From the NCBI RefSeq assembly GCF_003946445.1, contig NZ_RHOF01000003.1, positions 1 through 64,000 on the forward strand: DNA of 64,000 nucleotides, given 5' to 3'. The position numbers and the translations under genes are program-made. Below, in pieces: positions 25,282 to 33,915 of the stretch; the first letter of the stretch is position 1; every line of letters begins with the position of its first letter. Origin of the DNA: Loigolactobacillus jiayinensis. Lineage in GTDB: Bacteria > Bacillota > Bacilli > Lactobacillales > Lactobacillaceae. Under the pieces are notes generated by a model. That model saw only the letters and a program-made list of their open reading frames with translations. It was not told the DNA's origin and made no database searches.

Positions 25282-26673
25282 TTATGCCACATTCTTTTGT
25301 TTCCGTGGTAAGGCAAAAGTCAGAATAAAACCAATTACGGCTAACCCAACTGTTAGCGCAAAACCATAATGCGTGCCGCTGGCGACTTTTACAGCACCAG
25401 TGGCATTACTAGCAGCCTCGCCGGCACCTAGTAAGCTAGTCGCCAAAGCGGTCGCAATGGCGCCAAAAATCTGTTCTAACGTATTCATAATACTACTACC
25501 ATCAGGTGATAACTGTGGTGGCAACGCATTTAATCCGTGGGTTTGTGATGGTGACATTGCCAACGGTGCACCGATCATTAAGATAATGTGCGCACACACA
25601 ACATAGAAATAACTAGAATTAGCATTACTGAAAAATAGCATTCATGCCCCAACAATGCTTACTAAAAAGCCTAGCATTGCCGGCTTCCGTGGGCCGACAC
25701 TATCGTATAGACGACCAGAGATGGATGAAATGAATGCGTTAAATAAACCGCCGGGTAACATCAACATCCCAGTTAGTGCAACTGGTACTACTAACGCTCG
25801 TTGCCAATAAATTGGTAATAAATACATTGACGACATAATGATCATAAAATCAACCATGACTAGGCCAGTCCCTAATGAGAAACCGCCATGAGCAAAAGCC
25901 TTAACATTTAAAATTGGTGCCGGTAACTTTAATTGCCGCCGAACAAAGAAAAATAATGCGACGATGCCGACTAATAAGCTACCTAGAACAATTGTTGAAG
26001 TCCAGCCTTTATTACTAGCTAGACTAATCCCAACAACTACACTGCCAAAACCGAGTGTCGATAAAAGAATCGATAAAATATCAACATGTGGCTTGGTGAT
26101 TGGCACAACGTTTTCAGTAAACTTGATTGCAATGAGCAAAGCAACGACCAAAAATGGAATCATGACCCAGAAAATGTATTGCCAAGATAGCGCACCTAAA
26201 ATTAGACCAGCCACCGTTGGTCCAAGCGCTGGTGCAAACATGATCGTTAAGCCAATCAATCCCATTGCAGAGCCACGTTTATCTAAGGGATAGATTGCTA
26301 GGGCAACGGTGAAAATCAGTGGTAACAAAATACCAGTTCCGATACCTTGAATCAACCGACCAATAAATAAGAACGCAAAAGTCGATGATAAAGCGGCAAT
26401 CAAAGCGCCGACAATAAAATCACATAATGCAAAAATTAATAATTGCCGTGTCGTGAACCAGCGCGTTAGTAAGCCTGACAGTGGTAAAACAATCCCCACC
26501 ATTAATAGATAACCAATCACCAGCCACTGAATCGTACCTGTGGTTACTCCTAATTTAGTCGATAAGGGTGATAGTGCAATATTAAGTGCCGTTTCACTAA
26601 ACATACCAATAAAGCCACCAATGAGTAAACCAGCCATGATCGGCAAACGTTTAGCCTCTGTGAAATTTTTCAT
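25282..26673 (-). pseudogene. DHA2-type MFS multidrug transporter interrupted by an in-frame TGA
   Basis: The frame is one continuous MFS protein of about 463 residues, except for a TGA at 25642-25644 after residue 343. The upstream part contains the first transmembrane bundle and conserved loop motifs (GRLIQGIGTGILLPLIF). The downstream part (25282-25641) contains the usual continuation (MSPSQTHGLNALP, then the last helices). The stop is followed directly by ATG, and GGGG lies 6-9 bases before it, so re-initiation could still make a split protein. Otherwise a recent nonsense mutation or a sequencing error. Confidence 0.8.
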
Positions 26674-26908
26674 ATTGAAAAATTCCCCCTTTTTTTAATG
26701 TTATGTCGTAAATCAAAACTGATTTCCAAACACAAATGATTAGTCTAGCAGAAAAAATAAGTTTTCGTAAGTGAAAATAATAAGAAAAACGCAGCAAATT
26801 CGTTCAACAAACGCTAAATGCTATCCGCCACTTAGCATTGACAGTGCGCTTTTTATTTCCTAAAAATGCAGTTATAAAAATAGTGTGCCACCTGTATTTT
26901 GGTAACCC

Positions 26909-26945
26909 ACAAAAAAACGCGGCGCCATTTAGCGGCTACCGCGTT
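26909..26945 (-). terminator. Terminator of the cvpA-like gene
   Basis: AACGCGG...CCGCGTT with an inner GCC/GGC helix, then seven T on the minus strand. Confidence 0.8.
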
Positions 26946-26956
26946 AGTTATTTAGT

Positions 26957-27547
26957 TCAAATTGCAGCTGTATCAGTGGCGGTTACTTCACCCGATTGAT
27001 CCGACATCGATTCATCAGTGGCGGTTGAAGAACTATCACTATTATCGTTATTTTCATCATTGAATAAGTACTTTTGTAATAGCTGACTAGTCAACACCGG
27101 TGTTTTATCGATGATAACTTGTGCCGCACTTGATTGCGAAATCTGATTTTGTACGGCTGTGTTCGGAATAAAATTCAACACAGTCAACACGATAAATAAA
27201 CCTAAATAATTTAGTACAAAAGCTACTATCGCACCGGCAACACCGTTAACTTGCTTGATCACTGGCAACCAAGTGATCAGCCGTGACCACCGCGCCAACA
27301 TTCGCACAATAAACCACCCCAGCGCGATCATCATCAAAAAGGCAATTGTGTTAGTAACCCCTAAACTGGCTGCCGCACTGCCAGACCACGTGGCTAACCA
27401 AGCGCTCACGTTTGGCGCCGTCAAGCGGGCAAAAATATAAACACCTATATAACCTAGTGTATAAAGTAATTGAATGATCAAACCGCGCTTTAGCCCGCGG
27501 TACACTGCCATAATTAAGATCACCGCAATAATAATGGTAACGATCAT
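26957..27547 (-). CDS. CvpA family membrane protein
   Basis: 196 residues, SD AGGAGAG. Four predicted helices match the CvpA layout, including the opening MIVTIIIAVILIMAVYRGLK and the basic GLKRGLI loop. The C-terminal 35 residues are Ser/Thr/Asp-rich and probably disordered. CvpA was named for colicin V production in E. coli, but its molecular role in Gram-positive bacteria is unclear. Confidence 0.8.
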   Translation of the reverse strand: MIVTIIIAVILIMAVYRGLKRGLIIQLLYTLGYIGVYIFARLTAPNVSAWLATWSGSAAASLGVTNTIAFLMMIALGWFIVRMLARWSRLITWLPVIKQVNGVAGAIVAFVLNYLGLFIVLTVLNFIPNTAVQNQISQSSAAQVIIDKTPVLTSQLLQKYLFNDENNDNSDSSSTATDESMSDQSGEVTATDTAAI

Positions 27548-27781
27548 GTTTAAGCTCTCCTCTTATCCTTCAAACCTGCTAATCTTCAGTCAATAATCTA
27601 ACTTTACCAGACTTAGACCAACTAACCACCGACTTGCGACCGATTTAACGTTTAATTAAAAGGTGTAAGCTACATGACACACTTTAAAAATAACTGTACA
27701 TTCTGTCATTAAGTGCGATAATGTTATCCTATTGATTTTATGATAGTAACATCAATTATCTGACTTATTGCTTGCAAATAC

Positions 27782-27809
27782 TTAATTTGTCAGCTAAACA
27801 TGTTAGAAT
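27782..27809 (+). promoter_or_regulatory. Probable promoter of the CNNM/CBS gene
   Basis: TTAATT (27782-27787), 16 bases, TAGAAT (27804-27809). It would give a leader of about 155 bases. Confidence 0.4.
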
Positions 27810-27827
27810 ATGGTAGTGAGACCTATG

Positions 27828-27938
27828 GCGTAAATTGCTTTACACCAAAATTAGCTTAACCGTTGTCCAGCCTAGCCTGTGCGGAAAATTGATTCATTAG
27901 TTTTATAACTAATTGGTATAAAGCTGCCCTAGCTGGAC
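27828..27938 (+). promoter_or_regulatory. Structured 5' leader of the CNNM/CBS gene
   Basis: A small hairpin (GTAAA/TTTAC) is followed by a closing helix pairing GTCCAGC.TAG (27865-27875) with CTAGCTGGAC (27929-27938). The latter encloses a 7-bp hairpin ATTAGTT/AACTAAT (27896-27913). It does not match the M-box, yybP-ykoY or other riboswitches I know. No terminator or SD-masking stem is obvious. Confidence 0.4.
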
Positions 27939-27970
27939 GCGTTCTAAATTGATTGAAATGAGGAATGATT

Positions 27971-29326
27971 GTGACTGGTAGTCAAATCGCTGTAAATTTG
28001 ATCATTATGTTGATCACCTTTTTGTTTGCGGCGTTTTTCGTGGCTTCTGAATTTGCCCTAGTACAAACTCGGCCAAGCGCACTTGAAGAAGAATTAGAAA
28101 AACGTGGTGGCCAATCGAAAAAGATTAAAACCGCGTTGCACATGGTGCATAATTTAAATGAATATTTATCAACCACCCAAGTTGGGGTCAGTGTTGCCGG
28201 AATCATTTTAGGCTGGATCGGTGAATCCACGGTTGAAACGATTTTAGTCGACGTGTTCAACCTGAGCCATTTAATGAATCCTGCTGCACTACATGCAGTT
28301 GGTGCGGTACTCGGTGTTATTGTCTTAACTTACTTAGAAGTTGTCTTTACCGAAATTGTCCCGAAAAATATTAGTATCGACATGCCACTGCCGACGATGA
28401 TGTTCATCACGACGCCGCTACGCTATTTTCATTTAGTTTTCTATCCTTTCGTCTGGTTGCTTAACACTTCAGCCAGCGGTGTTGTTCGTTTGATTGGTTT
28501 AAAACCAGCTGATGAGGAAAATGAAAACTTTTCGCAGGCCGAAATTCTATCATTATCGCGAAATGCCGTAACTGGCGGACAATTAGAGCGTAATGACTAT
28601 ATTTATATGGAACGCGCCTTTGAAATGAACGATAAAATCGCCAAAGATATCATGGTCGATCGTACGTCGCTAATAGTTGTGGACGTTACCACAACTGTCG
28701 CTGCAACGATCAAAATGTATATTGCCAACGGTTTTAGCCGCTTCCCTGTAGTTGAAGACAACGATAAAGACAAAATCATTGGCTACGTCTACAATTATGA
28801 TTTGATCAAACAAGCTGAAACCAGTGACCAAATTCGGGTCAGCAAATTATTACGTAATATCATCACGGTTCCTGAAACAGCTTCGTTACAAAATGTTCTC
28901 GCACAAATGGTCCAGAAGCGCACACCAATCGTGGTTGTCGTCGATGAATATGGCGGTACCAGTGGGATCGTCACCGACAAAGATATCTATGAAGAACTAT
29001 TCGGTACTGTTAAGGATGAAAATGAGATTCCATCTGAAGAATATGTTGAAAAACAAAGTGACGGTAGCTACCGCGTCAATGGTAAAATTACGCTTTATGA
29101 TTTTGAACGCTACTTTAATGTTAAAAGCCGTGAATTTGACGATTCTGATTTAGTGACACTAACTGGCTACATTATGAAGGATCATCCGGCAGTCAAGCCA
29201 GGTGATGTTTTCACCCTCGCTGATTTCACTTTTACCGTTGGTGCCGTTGAAAACGCCTATATCAGTTGGTTCAAGGTTACACGGACGCTCGCACTACCGC
29301 CAGAATCGACCACAACTGAAAAGTGA
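27971..29326 (+). CDS. CNNM/CBS-domain membrane protein (HlyC/CorC family)
   Basis: 451 residues if the GTG at 27971 is used, which has GAGG 7 bases upstream; the ATG at 27965 touches the SD. The DUF21/CNNM membrane domain spans about residues 1-185, two CBS domains about 210-335 (HGxx-like VDEYGGTSGIVTDKD), and a CorC_HlyC domain about 350-440. Relatives export or regulate Mg2+ and other divalent ions; the old name haemolysin is misleading. Confidence 0.87.
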   Translation: MTGSQIAVNLIIMLITFLFAAFFVASEFALVQTRPSALEEELEKRGGQSKKIKTALHMVHNLNEYLSTTQVGVSVAGIILGWIGESTVETILVDVFNLSHLMNPAALHAVGAVLGVIVLTYLEVVFTEIVPKNISIDMPLPTMMFITTPLRYFHLVFYPFVWLLNTSASGVVRLIGLKPADEENENFSQAEILSLSRNAVTGGQLERNDYIYMERAFEMNDKIAKDIMVDRTSLIVVDVTTTVAATIKMYIANGFSRFPVVEDNDKDKIIGYVYNYDLIKQAETSDQIRVSKLLRNIITVPETASLQNVLAQMVQKRTPIVVVVDEYGGTSGIVTDKDIYEELFGTVKDENEIPSEEYVEKQSDGSYRVNGKITLYDFERYFNVKSREFDDSDLVTLTGYIMKDHPAVKPGDVFTLADFTFTVGAVENAYISWFKVTRTLALPPESTTTEK

Positions 29327-29394
29327 TGTGCCGTAAGAACGGTTAGCTCCTAAACATTAGCTACGCTTGAACTATAATATTCGGCAATAAAAAT

Positions 29395-29503
29395 GAGACT
29401 GCGACATAATTTTAGTTTTTTCTGAAGTTTGGCTGTACGCAACATTAGCACTACAGCCAGCTTTCAGGCAGAACCAGATCACTTATGCCACGGCCTTTTT
29501 TTA
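29395..29503 (+). terminator. Multi-tier terminator of the CNNM gene
   Basis: An inner helix GAAGTTTGGCTGT/ACAGCCAGCTTTC and an outer CATAA/TTATG plus AGACTG/CGGCCT helix are followed by seven T. The CATAA/TTATG arms resemble repeated terminators of lactobacilli. Confidence 0.6.
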
Positions 29504-29563
29504 TATTACGATTAAAAGACATGTAATCTTATGGAAATATTTAAGCTTGTTTTAAGTCATACC

Positions 29564-29645
29564 TGCTATAATTGCTAAGAAATAAGCGGCGCAGGATTTG
29601 AGGAGCGCAGTTGTACTAACGACAATTGTGCGCCTTAATTTTTTA
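29564..29645 (+). promoter_or_regulatory. Extended -10 promoter and attenuator-like hairpin before the LCP gene
   Basis: TGCTATAAT (29564-29572) starts a putative transcript. An intrinsic terminator follows at 29605-29645 (GCGCA.GTTGT with ACAAT.TGCGC, then T run). GAGGAG (29600-29605) precedes TTG-TAC-TAA (29611-29619), a possible two-codon reading frame lying inside the left arm. Either a short RNA or a transcription attenuator for the gene at 29734. Confidence 0.4.
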
Positions 29646-29733
29646 CCATCAGAATGGTGACCACCGCAACAGCTTAGTAACGCACTTTGCTAATAAACTT
29701 ACCTAAATTCGTGAAGTAAGAAGGGATCAATTT

Positions 29734-30894
29734 ATGTTGCACAGAAAAAAAACTAGGCGTTGGCCCAAAATTTTACTTGCCATTGTTGCCGTTATTATAT
29801 TAGTGGGCGGTGGCTTTGCTGGTTATGCCTATTACCAAACTAAAAAAACAGCTGATAACATCTATAAGGCTAGTGATAGCGATAGTAAAGCATCGGCAGT
29901 GGTCAAACAAAAAAAGCCGCTGTCAATTCTTTTACTCGGGATCGATACTGGGGCCGATGGTCGAACGGATAAAGGTCGCTCCGACACGATGATCGTTGCC
30001 ACTATTAATCCAACTACGAAGAAGACCACCTTTGTCAGTATCCCGCGCGATACAATGGCCGAAATGACAGCTGCTGGTGAAACTAGCATTCAAAAAATTA
30101 ATTCAGCCTATGAAATTGGTGGCGCCAAAACTGCTAAGAAAACGGTTAGTAACCTGCTCAACATCCCAATCAACTATTACTTGACCATCAATATGGGTGG
30201 TTTAGCTAAATTAGTCGATGCTGTTGGTGGGGTCACAGTTACCAGCAACCTTACCTTCACTTTTAATAACATTACGATCAAAAAAGGCACGCACCATTTA
30301 AATGGTAAGCAGGCGCTCTCCTTTGCCCGGATGCGTTATGACGATCCTAAAGGCGATTATGGCCGCCAACTACGGCAGCAACAAGTTATCAAAGCAGTCA
30401 CCAAAAAATTATTGTCGCTAAACGGCGTGGCCAACTACCAAAAGATTCTGACTGTCGTACAAAAGAATTTACAAACTGATTTGAGCTTCTCTGATATGAA
30501 GGGCCTAGCTACCAATTACCGTTCCGCAGCTAATACGATGATTTCTGACCAGTTGCAAGGTCAAGATGCGTACATCAATGGCAGTTCTTACCAGATTGCT
30601 TCAACTAAAGAAATCAACCGTGTTTCCAAGAAATTACGGAAACAGTTAAACCTTAGTGCCGAAACCGTCAGCAATAAGGAAACGAAGCTGAATAAAGAAA
30701 ATCCGTACTTTGATGGTATCAATAACACCACGTACACGATTTATGGCTCAGATAGTACCATTGATTATGGTACTGGCACTTATAGCGACGGCAACACTAG
30801 CAGTGAAAGCAGTAGCACGACCGATTACGGTGCTGGTACAACTGATGGCACCCAGAGCAATACTGGTCCAGGCATTCCCAATGGCCAATTTTAA
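29734..30894 (+). CDS. LytR-CpsA-Psr (LCP) family cell-wall ligase
   Basis: 386 residues, SD AGAAGGGA. A short cytoplasmic basic N-terminus and one membrane helix (about 11-32) precede the extracellular LCP domain (about 60-240) with LLLGIDTG, GRSDTMIVATINP, SIPRDT and the Arg-rich segment FARMRYDDPKGDYGRQLRQQ. The C-terminal 60 residues are Gly/Ser/Thr-rich and low complexity. LCP enzymes attach teichoic acid or polysaccharide to peptidoglycan. Confidence 0.93.
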   Translation: MLHRKKTRRWPKILLAIVAVIILVGGGFAGYAYYQTKKTADNIYKASDSDSKASAVVKQKKPLSILLLGIDTGADGRTDKGRSDTMIVATINPTTKKTTFVSIPRDTMAEMTAAGETSIQKINSAYEIGGAKTAKKTVSNLLNIPINYYLTINMGGLAKLVDAVGGVTVTSNLTFTFNNITIKKGTHHLNGKQALSFARMRYDDPKGDYGRQLRQQQVIKAVTKKLLSLNGVANYQKILTVVQKNLQTDLSFSDMKGLATNYRSAANTMISDQLQGQDAYINGSSYQIASTKEINRVSKKLRKQLNLSAETVSNKETKLNKENPYFDGINNTTYTIYGSDSTIDYGTGTYSDGNTSSESSSTTDYGAGTTDGTQSNTGPGIPNGQF

Positions 30895-30903
30895 TGAACT
30901 TTA

Positions 30904-30930
30904 AACACGCTGATCTTGGCGTGTTTTTTG
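30904..30930 (+). terminator. Terminator of the LCP gene
   Basis: AACACGC pairs with GCGTGTT, followed by T residues. Confidence 0.8.
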
Positions 30931-30990
30931 TTCTACTTTACAAATACCCGCAAAATTGCTAGGTTTAATCTAATTAAGGAAGTGGTCACG

Positions 30991-31956
30991 CTGAAATTGA
31001 TCAATTACGGTATTATGGGTGCGGCACAAATTGCGCCCCGCTTTTTGGCGGGTTTACGCGAAACTGGTGAAGCGCAGGTATTAGCAATCGGCACACGTCA
31101 TCTAAGTCGTGCGCAAAGTTTTGCCCAAGCCAACAACATCCCCCGCGCCTACGGTAGTTACGCTGAATTAGTTGCTGATCCTGATTTAGATGTGCTCTAC
31201 ATTCCGCTGTACAACGGCGGCCATTATGCTGGCGCCAAATTAGCGCTTGAACACGGGAAAAGTGTGCTGCTAGAAAAACCATTTACATTGACGTTGGCGC
31301 AAGCTCAGGAATTATTTGCGCTTGCCAAACAGCATCACTGCACGTTAATGGCGGCGCAAAAGGCTGTGTTCTTACCACTAACGCAAAAAATCAAGCAATT
31401 ACTGGATGCTGGTTCAATCGGCGATATTAGCTGGATCGATGCCCAAAGTTATCACCCTGGTGGTACTGATATCGGCTGGTTCAATGATCTAGCGGCCGGC
31501 GGTGGCGCATTTCACGGCAGTGCCGCCTACCCACTGGATTATATTCAATACTTACTTGGCCAACAATTTAGTCATTACAGCGGTGCATGCCAGCCACCGG
31601 CACCAGCAGCTGATTGGCAAAGTGATGTCGTGCTGCAAACCGAACAAGCTATACTCGTTCACTTGTTCATTACCGCCAAAACGCCATTAGCTAGTCGTAT
31701 GATCATTTACGGCACACGTGGCAAAGTCGTCATCCCTGATTATTGGAAATCTGATCACGCCACTCTGTACACTGCTGGGGGAAAAGTCACTGAACTGCAA
31801 GTTACACAAAACAGCGAATTCGCTTTTGAAATTCGCCATTTCAATCAATTATGGCGGCAACAAAAATTAACTAGCCCAATAATGACGCCGGCAATCACCT
31901 GTCACAGCGTCGCTATTATTGCACAATTATATCAGCAGTGGGCAACAAGCGTCTGA
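30991..31956 (+). CDS. Gfo/Idh/MocA family oxidoreductase
   Basis: About 321 residues. The protein begins at KLINYGIMGAAQIAPRF; AAGGA (30976-30980) points to a CTG start at 30991 or TTG at 30997, and the region further upstream is the previous gene's terminator. The N-terminal Rossmann fold is followed by the family motif LLEKPFT (near residue 90) and the alpha/beta substrate domain with the HPGGTDIGWF region. An NAD(P)-dependent dehydrogenase of a sugar or polyol; substrate unknown. Confidence 0.85.
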   Translation: MKLINYGIMGAAQIAPRFLAGLRETGEAQVLAIGTRHLSRAQSFAQANNIPRAYGSYAELVADPDLDVLYIPLYNGGHYAGAKLALEHGKSVLLEKPFTLTLAQAQELFALAKQHHCTLMAAQKAVFLPLTQKIKQLLDAGSIGDISWIDAQSYHPGGTDIGWFNDLAAGGGAFHGSAAYPLDYIQYLLGQQFSHYSGACQPPAPAADWQSDVVLQTEQAILVHLFITAKTPLASRMIIYGTRGKVVIPDYWKSDHATLYTAGGKVTELQVTQNSEFAFEIRHFNQLWRQQKLTSPIMTPAITCHSVAIIAQLYQQWATSV

Positions 31957-31957
31957 T

Positions 31958-31986
31958 TTGTAAAACGCTTACTAAACTGTTATAGT
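31958..31986 (+). promoter_or_regulatory. dps promoter
   Basis: TTGTAA (31958-31963), 17 bases, TATAGT (31981-31986). Confidence 0.6.
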
Positions 31987-32021
31987 ATTATTGTGACCAA
32001 TAATAAGAAGAGGGGTTAATC

Positions 32022-32504
32022 ATGACAACTTACAATTATGACTTTCCAAAATCTAAGGCGCAACTTAATCAACTGATCGCTGATATCAGCCAATTAAAGG
32101 TCAACGTCCAACAAACACACTGGTACATGCGCGGCGAAAACTTCTTCCGTCTGCATCCATTAATGGATGAGTATGGTGACCAGCTTAGTGAACAACTCGA
32201 TCAAATTGCAGAACGCTTAATCGCCCTAAACGGCAGTCCTGTTGCAACAACTCACGAATTCATCGAAAATACTGGTTTACCTGATGAAAAGGTTGAATTC
32301 GACCAATTAACAATGACTGAATTCATGCAACGTTTAGTTAACCAATTCAAGTATTTACGTGATCAATATCAAAAGGGTATTGAAGTCACCGATGCTGAAA
32401 AGGATTTCCCAACCCAAGACATGTTAAATGGTTTCAAAGATGAAACTGATAAGAATATTTGGATGATCAGCGCTTATTTAGGCAAAGCACCATTTGCTGA
32501 CTGA
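32022..32504 (+). CDS. dps: Dps-family ferritin-like protein
   Basis: 160 residues, SD AGAGGGG. The ferroxidase residues are visible: Q.THWYMRG, FFRLHPLMDEY (His and Asp/Glu) near residues 33-54. Forms a dodecameric shell that oxidises and stores iron and shields DNA from peroxide. The N-terminus is short and not strongly basic, so direct DNA binding is uncertain. Its own promoter and terminator make it monocistronic. Confidence 0.9.
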   Translation: MTTYNYDFPKSKAQLNQLIADISQLKVNVQQTHWYMRGENFFRLHPLMDEYGDQLSEQLDQIAERLIALNGSPVATTHEFIENTGLPDEKVEFDQLTMTEFMQRLVNQFKYLRDQYQKGIEVTDAEKDFPTQDMLNGFKDETDKNIWMISAYLGKAPFAD

Positions 32505-32513
32505 TCCAGTTTA

Positions 32514-32541
32514 AAGGCCGCGTGAATTGCGCGCGGCTTTT
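32514..32541 (+). terminator. dps terminator
   Basis: GCCGCG pairs with CGCGGC, then TTTTATG. Confidence 0.7.
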
Positions 32542-32548
32542 ATGTTAC

Positions 32549-32597
32549 CAAAAAATCAGCGCGCTCGACTTTATCTCAAGCGCGCTGATTTTTTATG
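32549..32597. terminator. Bidirectional terminator at the ybaK end
   Basis: AAAAAATCAGCGCGCT pairs with AGCGCGCTGATTTTTT. Ends the minus-strand ybaK-like gene and backs up the dps terminator. Confidence 0.85.
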
Positions 32598-33060
32598 CTG
32601 TTTTGGCAATATCGATCCAGCCTTTAGCCTGCGAATATTGTTCCAACTCTGGTAAACTCAATTCGATGGCACTGTTAGTACTGCCGGCTGCTGGGAAAAC
32701 AGTTTGAAACCGGCGTAATGATTGATCCAAATAAATCGCCACACCTGCTTTAACGGCAAATGGGCAAACACCGCCAACAGGTTGGCCAATCAGCGACTCA
32801 ACCTGTTCGCGCGGTAACATACGCGCCTTAACCTGAAATTGTGCTTTAAATTTGGGATTGGCAATCCGCGCATCCCCGGCCATTACGACCATAACTGGTT
32901 TATCAGCCACCGCAAAGGTCAGCGACTTGGCGATTCGCTCTGGCTGGGTATGTAATGCATGAGCCGCCATAGCCACAGTGGCACTTGATTCAGGTAATTC
33001 AACAATTCGTTGACTAATACCAAATTGTTCAAAATAGTGACGAACATTTTCAACAGACAT
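32593..33060 (-). CDS. YbaK/EbsC family aminoacyl-tRNA deacylase
   Basis: 155 residues. The YbaK fold is recognised from ESSATVAMAAHAL, the invariant Lys in IAKSLTF, and QPVGGVCPF near residue 103. These proteins hydrolyse misacylated tRNA (Cys-tRNAPro for YbaK; others for ProXp). The start ATG at 33060 is preceded by an AAAGG SD. Monocistronic. Confidence 0.88.
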   Translation of the reverse strand: MSVENVRHYFEQFGISQRIVELPESSATVAMAAHALHTQPERIAKSLTFAVADKPVMVVMAGDARIANPKFKAQFQVKARMLPREQVESLIGQPVGGVCPFAVKAGVAIYLDQSLRRFQTVFPAAGSTNSAIELSLPELEQYSQAKGWIDIAKTA

Positions 33061-33129
33061 ATAGCAACACCTTTTCTCATCATTTTCTAATCATTCTACG
33101 TTGTTTAGCCAACACCGTCAAGCATTAAT

Positions 33130-33158
33130 TTGACTTACACAAGAAAACGGTTTATCAT
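33130..33158 (+). promoter_or_regulatory. deoC promoter
   Basis: TTGACT (33130-33135), 17 bases, TATCAT (33153-33158). The operator follows without a gap. Confidence 0.65.
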
Positions 33159-33176
33159 TATATGTAATTACATATA
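33159..33176. promoter_or_regulatory. Palindromic operator at deoC
   Basis: TATATGTAATTACATATA is a perfect 18-bp palindrome placed at the expected transcription start. Its core TATGT-N4-ACATA is the same as in the palindrome before the GntR gene at 34645-34666. Confidence 0.65.
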
Positions 33177-33191
33177 GAAAGAAGCCTGCTT

Positions 33192-33869
33192 ATGTCACCA
33201 CAACAATTAGATCGTTATGCCCGCATGATCGACCACACCAATTTACATGCCGATGCCGCAGCAACAGATATGCAAAAACTCTGTGCCGAAGCCAAACAAT
33301 ATCACTTCAAAATGGTTGCAATCAATCAAGTTCAATCCCAACGTTGCGCGGAATATTTAGCTGATACTGATATTGATGTTGGTGCAGCAATCAGTTTTCC
33401 ACTGGGGCAAACCACAATTGCCGCTAAAGTATTTGAAACTGAGGACGCCATTAAAAATGGCGCAACAGAAATCGACTATGTGCTCAATCAAACCGAAGTT
33501 AAAAACGGCAATTATGACTACATCAAATCTGAAATGACCCAGATGGTTGCTTGCTGTCATCAGCACAACCTCCCCTGCAAAGTGATTTTTGAAAATTGCT
33601 ATCTGACCAAGGATGAAATCAAGCGGCTAGCCTTAATTGCTAAGGCGGTTCAACCGGACTTCATTAAAACGTCAACTGGTTTCGGTACTGGCGGCGCCAC
33701 GCTTGAAGATGTTCGCCTAATGAAACAAACAGTCGGTGATAAGGTCAAGGTTAAGGCAGCTGGGGGCATTCGCGATGCGGACACTTTTTTAGCAATGATC
33801 GACGCCGGCGCCGAGCGAATCGGCACCAGCGCTGGGATCAAAATTATTGAAGCTTTAAAACAGCGTTAA
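33192..33869 (+). CDS. deoC: Deoxyribose-phosphate aldolase
   Basis: 225 residues, SD AGAAAG. Class I TIM-barrel aldolase: IDHTNL near the N-terminus, EIDYVLN, the Schiff-base Lys in [12 protein letters not shown] and the proton-relay Lys in VKAAGGIRD. Splits 2-deoxyribose-5-phosphate into acetaldehyde and glyceraldehyde-3-phosphate. It converges on a GntR regulator and carries a matching operator, so nucleoside or deoxyribose-responsive repression is likely. Confidence 0.95.
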   Translation: MSPQQLDRYARMIDHTNLHADAAATDMQKLCAEAKQYHFKMVAINQVQSQRCAEYLADTDIDVGAAISFPLGQTTIAAKVFETEDAIKNGATEIDYVLNQTEVKNGNYDYIKSEMTQMVACCHQHNLPCKVIFENCYLTKDEIKRLALIAKAVQPDFIKTSTGFGTGGATLEDVRLMKQTVGDKVKVKAAGGIRDADTFLAMIDAGAERIGTSAGIKIIEALKQR

Positions 33870-33877
33870 CTTGGCTC

Positions 33878-33915
33878 AAAAAAACGTCTTGAATATAGTT
33901 CAAGGCGTTTTTTGG
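33878..33915. terminator. Bidirectional terminator between deoC and gntR
   Basis: AAAAAACG.CTTGAA pairs with TTCAAG.CGTTTTTT. Overlaps the end of the gntR coding sequence. Confidence 0.85.

Larger units (their letters stand above)
27548..27970. other. Divergent intergenic region between the cvpA-like and CNNM genes
   Basis: 423 bases without a gene. It holds the promoter and structured leader of the CNNM gene described separately. The left part (27560-27780) is AT-rich and unassigned. Confidence 0.5.

Noticed and set aside
26842-26870. TTGACA-N17-TAAAAA promoter-like sequence on the plus strand
   Set aside because: No plus-strand gene follows for over 1 kb; AT-rich sequence gives such matches easily.
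31957-31972. cre site at dps
   Set aside because: TGTAAAACGCTTAC has one base too many between the TG and the central CG, so it does not fit the consensus.
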